This document shows, one piece after another, positions 34,353 through 43,194 of a stretch of 64,000 nucleotides of DNA. Source of the stretch: VFMC01 sp050248155 (GTDB lineage: Bacteria; Actinomycetota; Acidimicrobiia; Acidimicrobiales; Ilumatobacteraceae); assembly GCA_050248155.1 (NCBI GenBank), contig JBFWSW010000012.1:1-64000 (forward strand), given 5' to 3'. A program made the position numbers and the translations under genes. The notes beneath the pieces were generated by a model. That model saw nothing but the letters and a program-made list of their open reading frames with translations, was not told the DNA's origin and did no database searches. How positions within the stretch are numbered: the first letter of the stretch is position 1; every line of letters begins with the position of its first letter.

Positions 34353-34988
34353 CTAAGCCGGTGAGCCGAACTGGCGATCGCCGGCGTCGCCCAGGCCGGG
34401 GACGATGAAGGCCGTCTCGTTCAGGTGGTCGTCGACGGCTGCCGTGTAGATCGCGAGATCGAGACCAGCGGCTTCGAGCACGGCCAGGCCTTCGGGCGCC
34501 GCCAGCACGCACACGACGATGATCGTCCCGGTTGCCCCGCGCTCGAGGAGCAGCTGGCACGCGTGCGCGAGCGAGCCGCCCGTCGCGAGCATCGGATCGA
34601 GCACGATGCACTGACGCCCGGCGAGCGATTCGGGCAGCTTGTTGACGTACGGCTTCGGCTGGAACGTCTCCTCGTCGCGGCTGATGCCGATGAAGCCGAT
34701 GTCGGCGTTCGGCATGAGCTGCTGCGCGGCGTGGACGAAGCCGAGCCCAGCCCGCAGGACGGGCACCACGATCGGCTGCGATGCGAGCACCTTCCCGCCG
34801 GTCTCGGTGAGCGGTGTCATGACGCGCACGTCGACCGTGGGCAGGCCACGCGTCGCCTCGGCCAGCAGCAACGACCCGATGCGCTCGAGCTCTTCACGGA
34901 ACAGGGCGTTCGGCGTGTTGACGTCACGCACGCGCACGAGCGCGTCGGCGATCAGCGGATGGTCGACATGGTGGACGGCGACGGGCAT
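34353..34988 (-). CDS. upp: Uracil phosphoribosyltransferase
   Basis: 211 aa, normal length, ATG 34988. Family motifs: VVPVLRAGLGFVH, a flexible loop GISRDEETFQPKPY, the PRPP loop IVLDPMLATGGSL, and C-terminal ETAFIVPGLGDAGDRQFG. Converts uracil and PRPP to UMP. Lies downstream of add on the same strand, separated by a palindromic repeat, and near a nucleoside importer, so the region salvages nucleosides and bases. Confidence 0.97.
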   Translation of the reverse strand: MPVAVHHVDHPLIADALVRVRDVNTPNALFREELERIGSLLLAEATRGLPTVDVRVMTPLTETGGKVLASQPIVVPVLRAGLGFVHAAQQLMPNADIGFIGISRDEETFQPKPYVNKLPESLAGRQCIVLDPMLATGGSLAHACQLLLERGATGTIIVVCVLAAPEGLAVLEAAGLDLAIYTAAVDDHLNETAFIVPGLGDAGDRQFGSPA

Positions 34989-35017
34989 GACGTGAGTGTG
35001 CCAGACGCGTCCGTCCC

Positions 35018-35133
35018 CCCGAACTTTGGCAGTCCGCGGTCGCTGATCGACACGAGACTGCCTAGGTTGCGGCCGTGGCTCGAACTCTGGCAGCGCGACG
35101 CCGCTGAGCGACGTGGGACTGCCGAAGTTCGGG
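35018..35133. repeat. Palindromic repeat pair between add and upp
   Basis: The outer arms CCCGAACTTTGGCAGTC (35018-35034) and GACTGCCGAAGTTCGGG (35117-35133) are complementary at 16 of 17 positions. The block is also two tandem ~60-bp units, each starting CGAACT(T/C)TGGCAG and ending G(A)GACTGCC, so each unit can fold alone or with the other. It could stop add transcripts or be a mobile palindromic repeat. Confidence 0.6.
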
Positions 35134-35143
35134 CTGGGCCGGG

Positions 35144-36223
35144 TCAGAGGGCGCCGAGGGTGGCGTCGGCGCGCATGAGCGCGTACCGCGGCTTGACGAC
35201 GCCGTTGATGATGCGGAGCCGTTCGGGGAACGACGCGAACGCGCTCTTCATCGCGTTGACCGTGAGCCACTCGAAGTCGTCGAGGCCCCACCCGAACGCG
35301 TCGGCGAGCTCGACGAACTCGTTCGTCATGCTGGTCTTGCTCATCAGCCGGTTGTCGGTGTTGACCGTGACGCGGAACCGGAGCCGGCGCAGCATGCCGA
35401 TCGGATGATCGGCGACCGACGCGCACACACCGGTGCCGACGTTCGACGTGGGGCACAGCTCGAGCGGGATGCGCCGGTCGCGGATGAACGCGGCGAGCCG
35501 GCCGAGCTGCTCCTCACCGGGCGGGCCGGTGATGTCGTCGACGATGCGCACGCCGTGGCCGAGCCGTTCCGCGCCACAGAACTGCACCGCCTCCCAGATG
35601 CTCGGCAGCCCGAACGCCTCGCCCGCGTGGATGGTGGTGTGGAAGTTCTCGTGCTGCACGTACTGGAACGCGTCGAGGTGGCGGGTGGGCGGGAAGCCCG
35701 CCTCGGCTCCGGCGATGTCGAAGCCGACGACGCCGTCGTCGCGCCAGCGCACCGCCAGCTCGGCGATCTCGAGGCTGCGCGCGGCGGTGCGCATGGCCGA
35801 GCAGATCGCGTAGATGGTGAGGTCGGTGCCCGCCGAACCCGCGCGAAAGCCGTCGAGCACGGCCTGCAGCACCTCGTCGAGCGTGAGCCCTGCCTCCATG
35901 TGCTGTTCCGGCGCGAAGCGCACCTCGGCGTAGACGACGCCGTCGTCGGCGAGGTCGCGGGCGCACTCGAACGCCACTCGTTCGATCGCATCACGGTGCT
36001 GCATGACCCCGACGGTGTGGGCGAAGGTCTCGAGGTACAGCTCGAGGTCGTTGCGCTTGGCGCCACGGTTGAACCAGGCGCCGAGTTCGTCGGCGTCGGT
36101 CGTGGGGAGCGCGGTGTAGCCGAACTCGCGGGCGAGCTCGACGACGGTCGAGGGTCGCAGGCCGCCGTCGAGGTGATCGTGGAGCAGGACCTTGGGTGCG
36201 GTGGCGAGGAGGTCGTGGTTCAC
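35144..36223 (-). CDS. add: Adenosine deaminase
   Basis: 359 aa from GTG 36223. Zinc site LLHDHLDGG near the N-terminus, catalytic IHAGEAFG, the LGHGVRI histidine, CPTSNVGTG and VNTDNRLMS. Deaminates adenosine to inosine. The motif NTDN replaces the usual NTDDP, a variant seen in actinobacterial deaminases; a related amidohydrolase specificity is possible. Its start overlaps the stop of the upstream PhyH-family gene by 4 bp. Works with the nucleoside importer at 37.8-43.1 kb. Confidence 0.93.
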   Translation of the reverse strand: MNHDLLATAPKVLLHDHLDGGLRPSTVVELAREFGYTALPTTDADELGAWFNRGAKRNDLELYLETFAHTVGVMQHRDAIERVAFECARDLADDGVVYAEVRFAPEQHMEAGLTLDEVLQAVLDGFRAGSAGTDLTIYAICSAMRTAARSLEIAELAVRWRDDGVVGFDIAGAEAGFPPTRHLDAFQYVQHENFHTTIHAGEAFGLPSIWEAVQFCGAERLGHGVRIVDDITGPPGEEQLGRLAAFIRDRRIPLELCPTSNVGTGVCASVADHPIGMLRRLRFRVTVNTDNRLMSKTSMTNEFVELADAFGWGLDDFEWLTVNAMKSAFASFPERLRIINGVVKPRYALMRADATLGAL

Positions 36224-37092
36224 ACCGTCACCTGCTGGAGGCTGCGCAGCGGCAGGTCGTCGGTGCGCTGCAGCCAGTTCCACGCCGGGTACTCGGCGTC
36301 GGCGGCGATGCAGTGCACCGAGTAGGCGTGACGGCTGGTGGCCGAGCGGTTGACGTCGCTCCAGTGGGGGAGGAGCCCGTGCAGCAGCACGAGGGTTCCG
36401 GCGCGCACCTCGAGCGGCACCAGGTCGGCGGGATCGGGGAGGGGAGCGGGGTCGAGGATCTCGAAGAGGGTGCCGTCGTCGTCGGTGACGCCCGCCCGCT
36501 TGAAGATCTTGCGCAGCGTCGTCCGATGCCCGCCGGGCGAGGCCCACAGGCATCCGTTCTCGAGGGTCGCGTCCTCGATCGCGAACCAGAAGCCGGTGAC
36601 CGTCATCGGGTCGGTGTACAGGAACGTGGCGTCCTGGTGGCAGCCGACCTCGCCGCCGATGTGCGGTTGCTTGAAGATGTACATGCTCTGCAGGGCGAGG
36701 GCGTCGGTCAGGCCGATGTCGGACGCCACGCCGGCGAGCTCGGGCGTGTACGTGAAGCGCTCGAACTCGGGATCGAGATCGTGCATCGCGTGCCCGATCT
36801 TGTTGATGCTGAGCCGCTTGTCCTGTCGCAGCCCGCCGTGCTCGTCGAAGGCCTCCTCCTCGAAGAAGCACCAGGTGCGGGTGCCGGACGAGAGGAAGTC
36901 CGCGTTGCTGACGCGCTCTTGCTCGTTGGTCGTGAAGACCGTGCGGCGCTCGGTGGGAACGAAGTCGTCGACGATCGCCAGCGCTGCGTCGCGCAGCCGT
37001 CTGCAGGCATCGGGGTCGGCGAAGTCGGGCACCACCAGGAACCCGTCGCGGTGGTACTGCTCGACCTGCTGGTCGCTGAGCACGGCTGCCAT
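36220..37092 (-). CDS. PhyH-family Fe(II)/2-oxoglutarate dioxygenase
   Basis: 290 aa from ATG 37092. Iron ligands are the His and Asp of GCHQDATFLY and the His of LLHGLLPHWSDVNRS; a 2-oxoglutarate Arg lies in SATSRHAY. EQYHRDGFLVVPDF at the start is the family signature. Hydroxylates an unknown substrate; some relatives act on lipids, ectoine or halogenated compounds. Translationally coupled to add, so a nucleoside-derived substrate is worth considering. It is divergent from queF, with 45 bp between starts. Confidence 0.9.
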   Translation of the reverse strand: MAAVLSDQQVEQYHRDGFLVVPDFADPDACRRLRDAALAIVDDFVPTERRTVFTTNEQERVSNADFLSSGTRTWCFFEEEAFDEHGGLRQDKRLSINKIGHAMHDLDPEFERFTYTPELAGVASDIGLTDALALQSMYIFKQPHIGGEVGCHQDATFLYTDPMTVTGFWFAIEDATLENGCLWASPGGHRTTLRKIFKRAGVTDDDGTLFEILDPAPLPDPADLVPLEVRAGTLVLLHGLLPHWSDVNRSATSRHAYSVHCIAADAEYPAWNWLQRTDDLPLRSLQQVTV

Positions 37093-37137
37093 CGCGCCAG
37101 CGTAGGCCTTGCCGGCGCACGCCCCTACCCTGGTGCC

Positions 37138-37533
37138 ATGGACGCCCGCGAGCCCGATGTCACTGGCCTCACGGTGCTCGGTGCCACGGTCAGGCACGCC
37201 ATCGAGCACGTCGAGGTGTTCCCCGCCCCGGCCGGAGTGACGTCGGTGCGCTTCACCAACGACGAGCTCAACTCGATGTGCCCCGTCACCGAGCAGCCCG
37301 ACCTGTCACAGGTCGTGATCGAGTACCGCCCGGACCGGTGGTGCATCGAGTCGAAGAGCTTGAAGCTGTACCTGTGGGGGTTCCGCGACCGCGCCGTGTT
37401 CGCCGAAGCGCTGGCGGCCGAGATCGCCGGTGAGGTGATGTCCACGGCCGAGCCGCACGAGGTGACCGTCACCCTCACCCAGCGCCCCCGCGGCGGCATC
37501 GAAGTACGAGCCGTCAGCCACCTCACCCGCTGA
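37138..37533 (+). CDS. queF: NADPH-dependent 7-cyano-7-deazaguanine reductase
   Basis: 131 aa, the short unimodular type. Catalytic Cys48 in NSMCPVTEQPD with Asp55, and the QueF signature ESKSLKLYLWGFRD (~71-84). Reduces preQ0 to preQ1 for queuosine in tRNA. No queC, queD, queE or tgt lies in this window, and no preQ1 riboswitch is visible in the 45 bp upstream, which overlap the divergent PhyH start region. Confidence 0.93.
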   Translation: MDAREPDVTGLTVLGATVRHAIEHVEVFPAPAGVTSVRFTNDELNSMCPVTEQPDLSQVVIEYRPDRWCIESKSLKLYLWGFRDRAVFAEALAAEIAGEVMSTAEPHEVTVTLTQRPRGGIEVRAVSHLTR

Positions 37534-37597
37534 GCCGCCCAGTCGAGGGTGGTCCGACCCAGTCGAGCGTGAGCGATGCCTCGACGATTTCGGTGAG

Positions 37598-37687
37598 CGC
37601 ACAAAGACGCGGAGCGCTCAGGCGCTCACGCAGGTTCCGGCGACCCGGTCTGCGTGAGCGCACAGGAGCGCGGATCGTTTGTGCGCT
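37598..37687. repeat. 90-bp palindrome-ended intergenic repeat, copy 2
   Basis: Starts GCGCACAAA (37598-37606) and ends TTTGTGCGC (37679-37687), the same ends and the same length as 348-437. An extra inner GTGAGCGCAC lies at 37655-37664. Between the convergent queF and permease stops, in a 254-bp non-coding gap that holds nothing else I can name. Confidence 0.6.
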
Positions 37688-37787
37688 GGGGTGGATCGAG
37701 CAGGTGCGTTGAGCCGGGGGGCTGAGCCCCGGGTCGACGGGGGGCGCCGTGTGGAGGGCTCGCGGCCGAGACCGGAGGACGACGTGG

Positions 37788-39089
37788 CTAGGTTTGCTGG
37801 CCCTTGAAGTACGGGATGCCCTCTGCTGCCGGTGGTCGCAGGCTCTGGTTGCGCACCGACACCACGACGAGCACGACGACGTACGGGAAGATGTAGACGA
37901 ACTGGTTGTTCGGCTCCTTGAACACGATGTACGCCCAGATCCCGAGGACGCCGAGGGCGGCCACGACGATGGCGGGCGTCCAGCGACGGGTGGCGACGGA
38001 CCACGCCACGCCGATGATCATCGCGATCGCGGCGACGAGGATGATCGTCCGGACGAGCCCGGCGTTGTCGTTGCGCAGCGTGATCCCTTGCGCGTACCCG
38101 AACAGGCCGGCGCCGGCGAGCAGGCCACCCGGACGCCAGTTCCCGAGGATGAGCGAGGCGAGGCCGAGGAAGCCGCGGCCACCGGTCTGGCCCTCCTGGT
38201 ACCGGTTCGAGAAGAGGACGAGCACGGCGCCACCGAAGCCGGCCATCGCCCCCGACAGCGCCATCGCCTGGTATCGGATGAGCGCGACGGACACACCGAG
38301 CGAATCGGTCGCGCTCGGCTTCTCGCCGGCCGACCGCAGCCGCAGGCCGAACGGCGTGCGCCACAGGACGTACCAGGCGAGCACGATGAGACCGAGCGCG
38401 ATGATGACGTCGATCGTCAGGTTCGCCGTCAGGCCGCGCAGCAGCCCGGCGATGTCGGAGATCGCGAACCAGTGGCGCTTCTCGAGCCAGCCGAGCGGAT
38501 CGGGTGACTTCCAGCCGAACAGGTCGCCGCCCGACGTGAGCGGCATCGTGAACCGGCCGATGTCGCCCTTGTTGCCCGGCGAGTTCGTGATCGACCCTCC
38601 CGGCTCCTGGCTGAACAGCTCGTTGCCCATGAAGCGGGCGACCCCGGGTGCCAGGATGTTGATCGCGAAGCCGCTGACGATGTGGTTCACACCGAATGTG
38701 ACCGTCGCGAGTGCGTGGAGCAGCCCGCCGAGCATGCCCCCGATCAGCCCGCCGAGCAGTGCCATCCACGGTCCGAAGTACCACCCCCACCAACCGGCGA
38801 AGATCGTGCCCATCACCATCATGCCCTCGAGGCCGATGTTGACGGTGCCGCTTCGTTCGGCGTACAGGCCGGCGAGCCCGGCCATCGCGATGGGGATCGC
38901 GGTGCGCAGGGCGACGCCGAACATGCCCGACGACGTCAGGTCGTCCTCGCCGCTGATCTCGCGTGCGAGCGCCATGACCGCGACTCCGATGACGACCATG
39001 ACCAACGTGCTGTGCGCGCGGCCGTACGCGATGACCGACGCGCCAGGCATCGTCGAGCCCGACGTCGGGGATGCAACCGTCGCCGCCAT
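37788..39089 (-). CDS. Nucleoside ABC importer permease (YufQ/RnsD type)
   Basis: 433 aa, about 10 hydrophobic segments. The N-terminal half has the BPD_transp_2 signature ERSGTVNIGLEGMM and VNHIVSGFAINILAPG; later LRSAGEKPSATDSLGVSV and ALSGAMAGFGGA. A ~65-residue loop (~150-215) is probably extracellular. It pairs with the preceding permease and one twin ATPase to import nucleosides. ATG overlaps the previous gene's TGA (TGATG). Last gene of the bmp operon. Confidence 0.92.
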   Translation of the reverse strand: MAATVASPTSGSTMPGASVIAYGRAHSTLVMVVIGVAVMALAREISGEDDLTSSGMFGVALRTAIPIAMAGLAGLYAERSGTVNIGLEGMMVMGTIFAGWWGWYFGPWMALLGGLIGGMLGGLLHALATVTFGVNHIVSGFAINILAPGVARFMGNELFSQEPGGSITNSPGNKGDIGRFTMPLTSGGDLFGWKSPDPLGWLEKRHWFAISDIAGLLRGLTANLTIDVIIALGLIVLAWYVLWRTPFGLRLRSAGEKPSATDSLGVSVALIRYQAMALSGAMAGFGGAVLVLFSNRYQEGQTGGRGFLGLASLILGNWRPGGLLAGAGLFGYAQGITLRNDNAGLVRTIILVAAIAMIIGVAWSVATRRWTPAIVVAALGVLGIWAYIVFKEPNNQFVYIFPYVVVLVVVSVRNQSLRPPAAEGIPYFKGQQT

Positions 39090-40228
39090 CAGACCGCTCC
39101 GACCGGCGGGCGTTCGAGGCCGGGTCCAGATGGTGGCGCGTGCACCATGCGTGCAGCCTCGCGGGCAGCTTGCGCGTTGTTTCGGCGCCGGATGACCTCG
39201 TAGACGATGACGGCGGCGAGCAGGAAGGAGCCCTGCAGGATGGTGCCGATCTCCTGCGGGATGCCGATGAGTGACAGTCGCTGCGTCGCGCGCTCGATGG
39301 TCGCCCACACGAGAGCCGCGGCGGCGATGCCGCCCGGGTGGTTGCGGCCGAGGAGCGCCAGTGACAGCCCGGTGAACCCGAGCGACTTCGGGAACTGGTC
39401 GCCGTACTTGTGGTACTGCGGGTCGGCGAGCAACCGGCTCATGCCGACGAGGCCCGCGACCGCGCCCGACAGCACGATCGTCTTCAGGATCATCGCCTTG
39501 GGCTTGACGCCGGCCGTGGTCGCGGCGAACGGGTTGAGGCCGCTGAGGCGGAGCTCGAAGCCGGCCCGGCTGCGATACAGGAACAGGTAGTAGCCGATGC
39601 CGAGTGCGATGGCGAACGGCAGGAAGCCCTGCAACAGGACGCCGTCGCCGAGGTGGAACCCGAACGCTTCGACGACGCGGTTGAGCGAGGGGAGGTGAGC
39701 GGACTCGGGCAGCCGCTTCGTCTCGGCCACCAGGTTGACGTCCTTGTTGCGGAAGTACTGGGTCAGCATGAACGCGCTCACGCCCGTGGCGATGTAGTTG
39801 AGCATGATCGTGGAGATGACCTCGTTCACGTTCCGGGTCACCTTCAGGACGCCGGCGATGCCTGCCCACACCCCGCCCACGACGACAGCGACGAGCATGA
39901 TGAACGCGATGTGGATCGGTGCCGGCAGCGCGACCGCAGCACCGGCGGCGGCGGCGAAGAGCGCGGCCAGCTGGTACTGACCGTTGGCGCCGATGTTGAA
40001 CAGGTTCATCTGGAACCCGATCGCGACCGCGACGCCGGCGACGTAGTAGGGCACCCCCGTGTTGATGATGATGACGACGCTCGCCGTCGAGTCGATCGTC
40101 TGCCACATCTCGCGGAACGCGGTCACTGGGCTGTTGCCGCTGATGATGAGCGCGATCGACGACACCACGATCGCGACCGCCGCCGCCAGCAGCGGAGCGG
40201 TGAGCCCGTTCAGGATGCGCCGCACCAT
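39089..40228 (-). CDS. Nucleoside ABC importer permease (YufP/RnsC type)
   Basis: 379 aa with ~9 transmembrane segments. BPD_transp_2 features: QMNLFNIGANGQYQLAALFA, VNEVISTIMLNYIATGVSAF and LSGLNPFAATTAGVKPKAMI. The LLGRNHPGGIAAAALVWATI segment precedes the last helices. Partner of the next permease. Its ATG overlaps the TGA of the ATPase gene by one base. The hydrophilic C-terminal 30 residues are Pro/Ala/Arg rich. Confidence 0.92.
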   Translation of the reverse strand: MVRRILNGLTAPLLAAAVAIVVSSIALIISGNSPVTAFREMWQTIDSTASVVIIINTGVPYYVAGVAVAIGFQMNLFNIGANGQYQLAALFAAAAGAAVALPAPIHIAFIMLVAVVVGGVWAGIAGVLKVTRNVNEVISTIMLNYIATGVSAFMLTQYFRNKDVNLVAETKRLPESAHLPSLNRVVEAFGFHLGDGVLLQGFLPFAIALGIGYYLFLYRSRAGFELRLSGLNPFAATTAGVKPKAMILKTIVLSGAVAGLVGMSRLLADPQYHKYGDQFPKSLGFTGLSLALLGRNHPGGIAAAALVWATIERATQRLSLIGIPQEIGTILQGSFLLAAVIVYEVIRRRNNAQAAREAARMVHAPPSGPGLERPPVGAV

Positions 40229-41799
40229 CAGTGCGCCTCGCTCTCGCCGGGTCCGGCGGCCGGGGCGTCGTCTGCCATCGATGTCACTCCAGTCATGTAC
40301 GAGCCGAGGTCGGTCGGCGTCACGGTCGGCGGGAGCTCGGCGACCACGCGACCGCGCAGCATGACGAGCAGGCGGTCGGACAGGCCGATGAGCTCTTCGA
40401 GGTCGGCCGAGACCAGCAGCACGGCCAGACCGCTGGCTCGCGCGTCCCGGAGGATGTCCCAGATGATGGCCTGGGCGCCGACGTCGACGCCGCGAGTCGG
40501 GTGGGCAGCGACCAGTACCTTCGGCTCGGACATCATCTCCCGGCCGACGACGAGCTTCTGCTGGTTGCCGCCCGACAGCGTGAACGCGGGCACCGAATGG
40601 CCCGGCGTGCGCACGTCGAACTCCTTGATGATCTCGTCGGTGCGGCGCTGCGCGCCCGCCCGATCGATCCACGGTCCCTTCGAGTACGGCGCCTGCGTCT
40701 GGTGGCCGAGCATCGCGTTCTCCCACAGGCTGAACGGCAATGTGAGCCCGTCTTTGTGGCGATCCTCCGGGATGTACCCGATGCCCTCCTCGCGGCGGCC
40801 ACGGGTGGACAGTCGGGTGATGTCGCGACCGGCGAGCTCGATCCGGCCCGCCGACGGCCGCAGCCCCATGATCGCCTCGATCAGCTCGTGCTGGCCGTTG
40901 CCCTCGACGCCCGCGATGCCGAGGATCTCGCCGCGGTGGATGTCGAAGGAGATGTCGGCGAGCGCCGGGAGCGGCGGGTCGCCGACCGTGAGGTCGCGCA
41001 CCGACAGCGCGACCTCGTCGGTCACGGTGCTCTCTCGGGTCTCGGGTGTCGGGAGCTCGCTGCCCACCATCATCTCGGCGAGGCTGTGAGCGGTGACCGA
41101 GCGCGGATCGTCGAGCTCGGCCACCGTCTTGCCCGCGCGGATCACCGTGATCGCGTCGGCGAACTTCAACACCTCGTCGAGCTTGTGCGAGATGAAGATC
41201 GCCGTCGCACCCTCACTGGTGAGCGACCGGAGCGAGACGAACAGCTCGTCGACCTCTTGCGGCACGAGGACGGCGGTGGGCTCGTCGAGGATGAGGATCT
41301 GCGCGCCGCGGTAGAGGACCTTCAGGATCTCGACCCGCTGCTTCTGCCCGACCCCGAGCTCGGACACCAACCGGTCGGGGTCGACGTCGAGGCCGTACTG
41401 CGCGGACAGCTCCTCGATGCGCTTGCGCGCACCGGAGATGTCGAGCCGGAACGAGTTGCCAGGCTCGTCGCCGAGCACCACGTTCTCCCAGACCGTCAGG
41501 TTGTCGGCGAGCATGAAGTGCTGGAACACCATGCCGATGCCGTGCGCGATGGCGTCACGCGGGCTCTTGAAGTGCTGCTCGACGCCCGCCACCCTGACGG
41601 TTCCCTCGTCGGGCTGGTGAGCCCCGTACAAGGTCTTCATCAGCGTGCTCTTGCCCGAGCCGTTCTCGCCGACGATGGCGTGGATCGTGCCCTTCCGGAC
41701 CGTGAGGTTCACGCCGTCGTTGGCGACCACCCCAGGGAACCTCTTGACGATGTCGCGCAGTTCGATGACGGTCGTCCCCGCCCCGATCGTGTCGAGCAT
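40228..41799 (-). CDS. Nucleoside ABC importer twin ATP-binding protein (YufO/RnsB type)
   Basis: 523 aa with two nucleotide-binding domains. Domain 1 has Walker A GENGSGKST, signature ELGVGQKQR and Walker B ILILDEP; domain 2 has an altered Walker A (GVEGNGQHEL) and LSGGNQQK, with AHPTRG where other transporters have DEPT. Unequal domains of this kind are normal for sugar/nucleoside-type importers. ATG 41799 lies 117 bp after the lipoprotein gene, beyond a strong terminator. Confidence 0.95.
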   Translation of the reverse strand: MLDTIGAGTTVIELRDIVKRFPGVVANDGVNLTVRKGTIHAIVGENGSGKSTLMKTLYGAHQPDEGTVRVAGVEQHFKSPRDAIAHGIGMVFQHFMLADNLTVWENVVLGDEPGNSFRLDISGARKRIEELSAQYGLDVDPDRLVSELGVGQKQRVEILKVLYRGAQILILDEPTAVLVPQEVDELFVSLRSLTSEGATAIFISHKLDEVLKFADAITVIRAGKTVAELDDPRSVTAHSLAEMMVGSELPTPETRESTVTDEVALSVRDLTVGDPPLPALADISFDIHRGEILGIAGVEGNGQHELIEAIMGLRPSAGRIELAGRDITRLSTRGRREEGIGYIPEDRHKDGLTLPFSLWENAMLGHQTQAPYSKGPWIDRAGAQRRTDEIIKEFDVRTPGHSVPAFTLSGGNQQKLVVGREMMSEPKVLVAAHPTRGVDVGAQAIIWDILRDARASGLAVLLVSADLEELIGLSDRLLVMLRGRVVAELPPTVTPTDLGSYMTGVTSMADDAPAAGPGESEAH

Positions 41800-41858
41800 G
41801 TCGAGTGTCTAGCTCATCCGAGCAGCCCCGTCGTACATCGCCGTGGCCCCGAAAAGCA

Positions 41859-41891
41859 GCAGTGCCGCCCGGCTGAACCGGGCGGCACTGC
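41859..41891 (-). terminator. Intrinsic terminator after the bmp lipoprotein gene
   Basis: A perfect 14-bp stem (GCAGTGCCGCCCGG / CCGGGCGGCACTGC) with a 5-nt loop; on the minus strand it is followed by TGCTTTTC. It lies between the lipoprotein stop (41917) and the ATPase start (41799), so partial read-through would give less transporter than binding protein. Confidence 0.85.
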
Positions 41892-41916
41892 ACATCGGAC
41901 CGGAGCCCGAGTCAGA

Positions 41917-43074
41917 TCAGGAAGTCGCGGACGGGACCGTGATGGTGCCGTCGATGATCTGCTGCGCGAACTCGTCGATCTGATCGGCGATGTCGTCGAC
42001 GAAGCCACCCGACTTCGAGTAGCCGACGCCGTCGCTCTCGAGGTTGAACACCTGCACGCCGGCGGTGAACGTTCCCTCGCTGAAGGCCTTGATCGTCTCG
42101 TACACCGCGACGTCGACCTTCTTCAGCATCGAGGTCAGGATGTAGGGCTGCAGGTCGGGCTCGACCAGGTTGTACTGGTCGCTGTCGACGCCGATCGCCC
42201 ACACTTCACCGGGTGCGCCGGCGTCCTTCGCTGCCTCGAACGCACCGAGACCCGAACCGCCTGCGGCCGAGTAGACCACGTCGGCACCGTCGGCGTACAT
42301 CGCCGCGGCGATCTCCTTGCCCTTGGTGGGGTCGTTGAAGCCCGAGAAGTCCGGCGGCTGCGAGATGTACTGGACCGTCACCTCGGCATCGGGGTTCGCG
42401 GCCTGCACACCGGCGGTGAACCCGACCTCGAAGTTCTTGATGAGGTCGTTCTCGACACCACCGATGAAGCCGACCTTGTTGCTCTGGGTCTTGAGCCCGG
42501 CTGCGACGCCGACGAGGAACGAGCCCTCGTTCTCGGCGAACACCAACGACGCCACGTTCGGCGCGTCGATGACGGAGTCGATGATGGCGAAGTTCGTGTC
42601 GGGGTTCTCGGCGGCGCCCGCGGTGAGCGCGTCGCCCCACAGGAAGCCGACGCCGATCACGAGCTCGTTGCCGTCGTCGATGACGAGGTTCATCCGCTCG
42701 GCACGGTCGCCGTCGCCGGTGGGCGTCGATTCGGTCGGCTTGACGCCGAACTCGGCCACGGCCTTCTCGAGCCCCGCTGCAGCGGCGTCGTTGAAGGACT
42801 TGTCGCCGCGGCCGGTGACGTCGTAGAGCAGGGCGACAGGAGCGCCCTCGGCCGGGGCCTCGCCCGTGGTGCCGGGAGCCTCGGACGTGCCGGGAGCTCC
42901 CGTGGTCGCCGGAGCCTCCGTCGTGGCCGGAGCCTCGGTGGTGGCCGGAGCGGCCGTGGTCGCCGGCGCCTCGGTCGTTGCCGCGCTGTCGTCGTCGTCG
43001 TCGCCACCACAGGCGGCCACGAACAACAAGGACGCGGCGATGGCCAACGCGCCGAAGCGCTTGGTGCTACGCAT
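41917..43074 (-). CDS. BmpA/Med-type nucleoside-binding lipoprotein
   Basis: 385 aa from ATG 43074, with GGGAG upstream. Lipobox LLFVAACGG gives Cys22; an Asp run and an Ala/Thr/Pro linker of ~45 residues follow. The BMP domain starts VALLYDVTGRGDKSFNDAA and includes VIGVGFLWGDAL and YSAAGGSGLGAFEAA (ligand pocket). Periplasmic-type receptor that hands nucleosides to the ABC importer downstream. The linker resembles other cell-wall-spanning lipoproteins of this genome. Confidence 0.94.
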   Translation of the reverse strand: MRSTKRFGALAIAASLLFVAACGGDDDDDSAATTEAPATTAAPATTEAPATTEAPATTGAPGTSEAPGTTGEAPAEGAPVALLYDVTGRGDKSFNDAAAAGLEKAVAEFGVKPTESTPTGDGDRAERMNLVIDDGNELVIGVGFLWGDALTAGAAENPDTNFAIIDSVIDAPNVASLVFAENEGSFLVGVAAGLKTQSNKVGFIGGVENDLIKNFEVGFTAGVQAANPDAEVTVQYISQPPDFSGFNDPTKGKEIAAAMYADGADVVYSAAGGSGLGAFEAAKDAGAPGEVWAIGVDSDQYNLVEPDLQPYILTSMLKKVDVAVYETIKAFSEGTFTAGVQVFNLESDGVGYSKSGGFVDDIADQIDEFAQQIIDGTITVPSATS

Positions 43075-43194
43075 GCATCTCCCCCTTGGAGTGTGATGTG
43101 TTTGTGGGATTGATATCCGGGGTGTCGATGCTAGCCGGTAGATCGGTGTCCCCCGCCGCGTGTTCATCTGCCCGTAGCATTGTTGCGATCCACG

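Noticed and set aside
37093..37137. preQ1 riboswitch before queF
   Set aside because: Only 45 bp separate queF from the divergent gene start, with no matching hairpin and A-rich tail.
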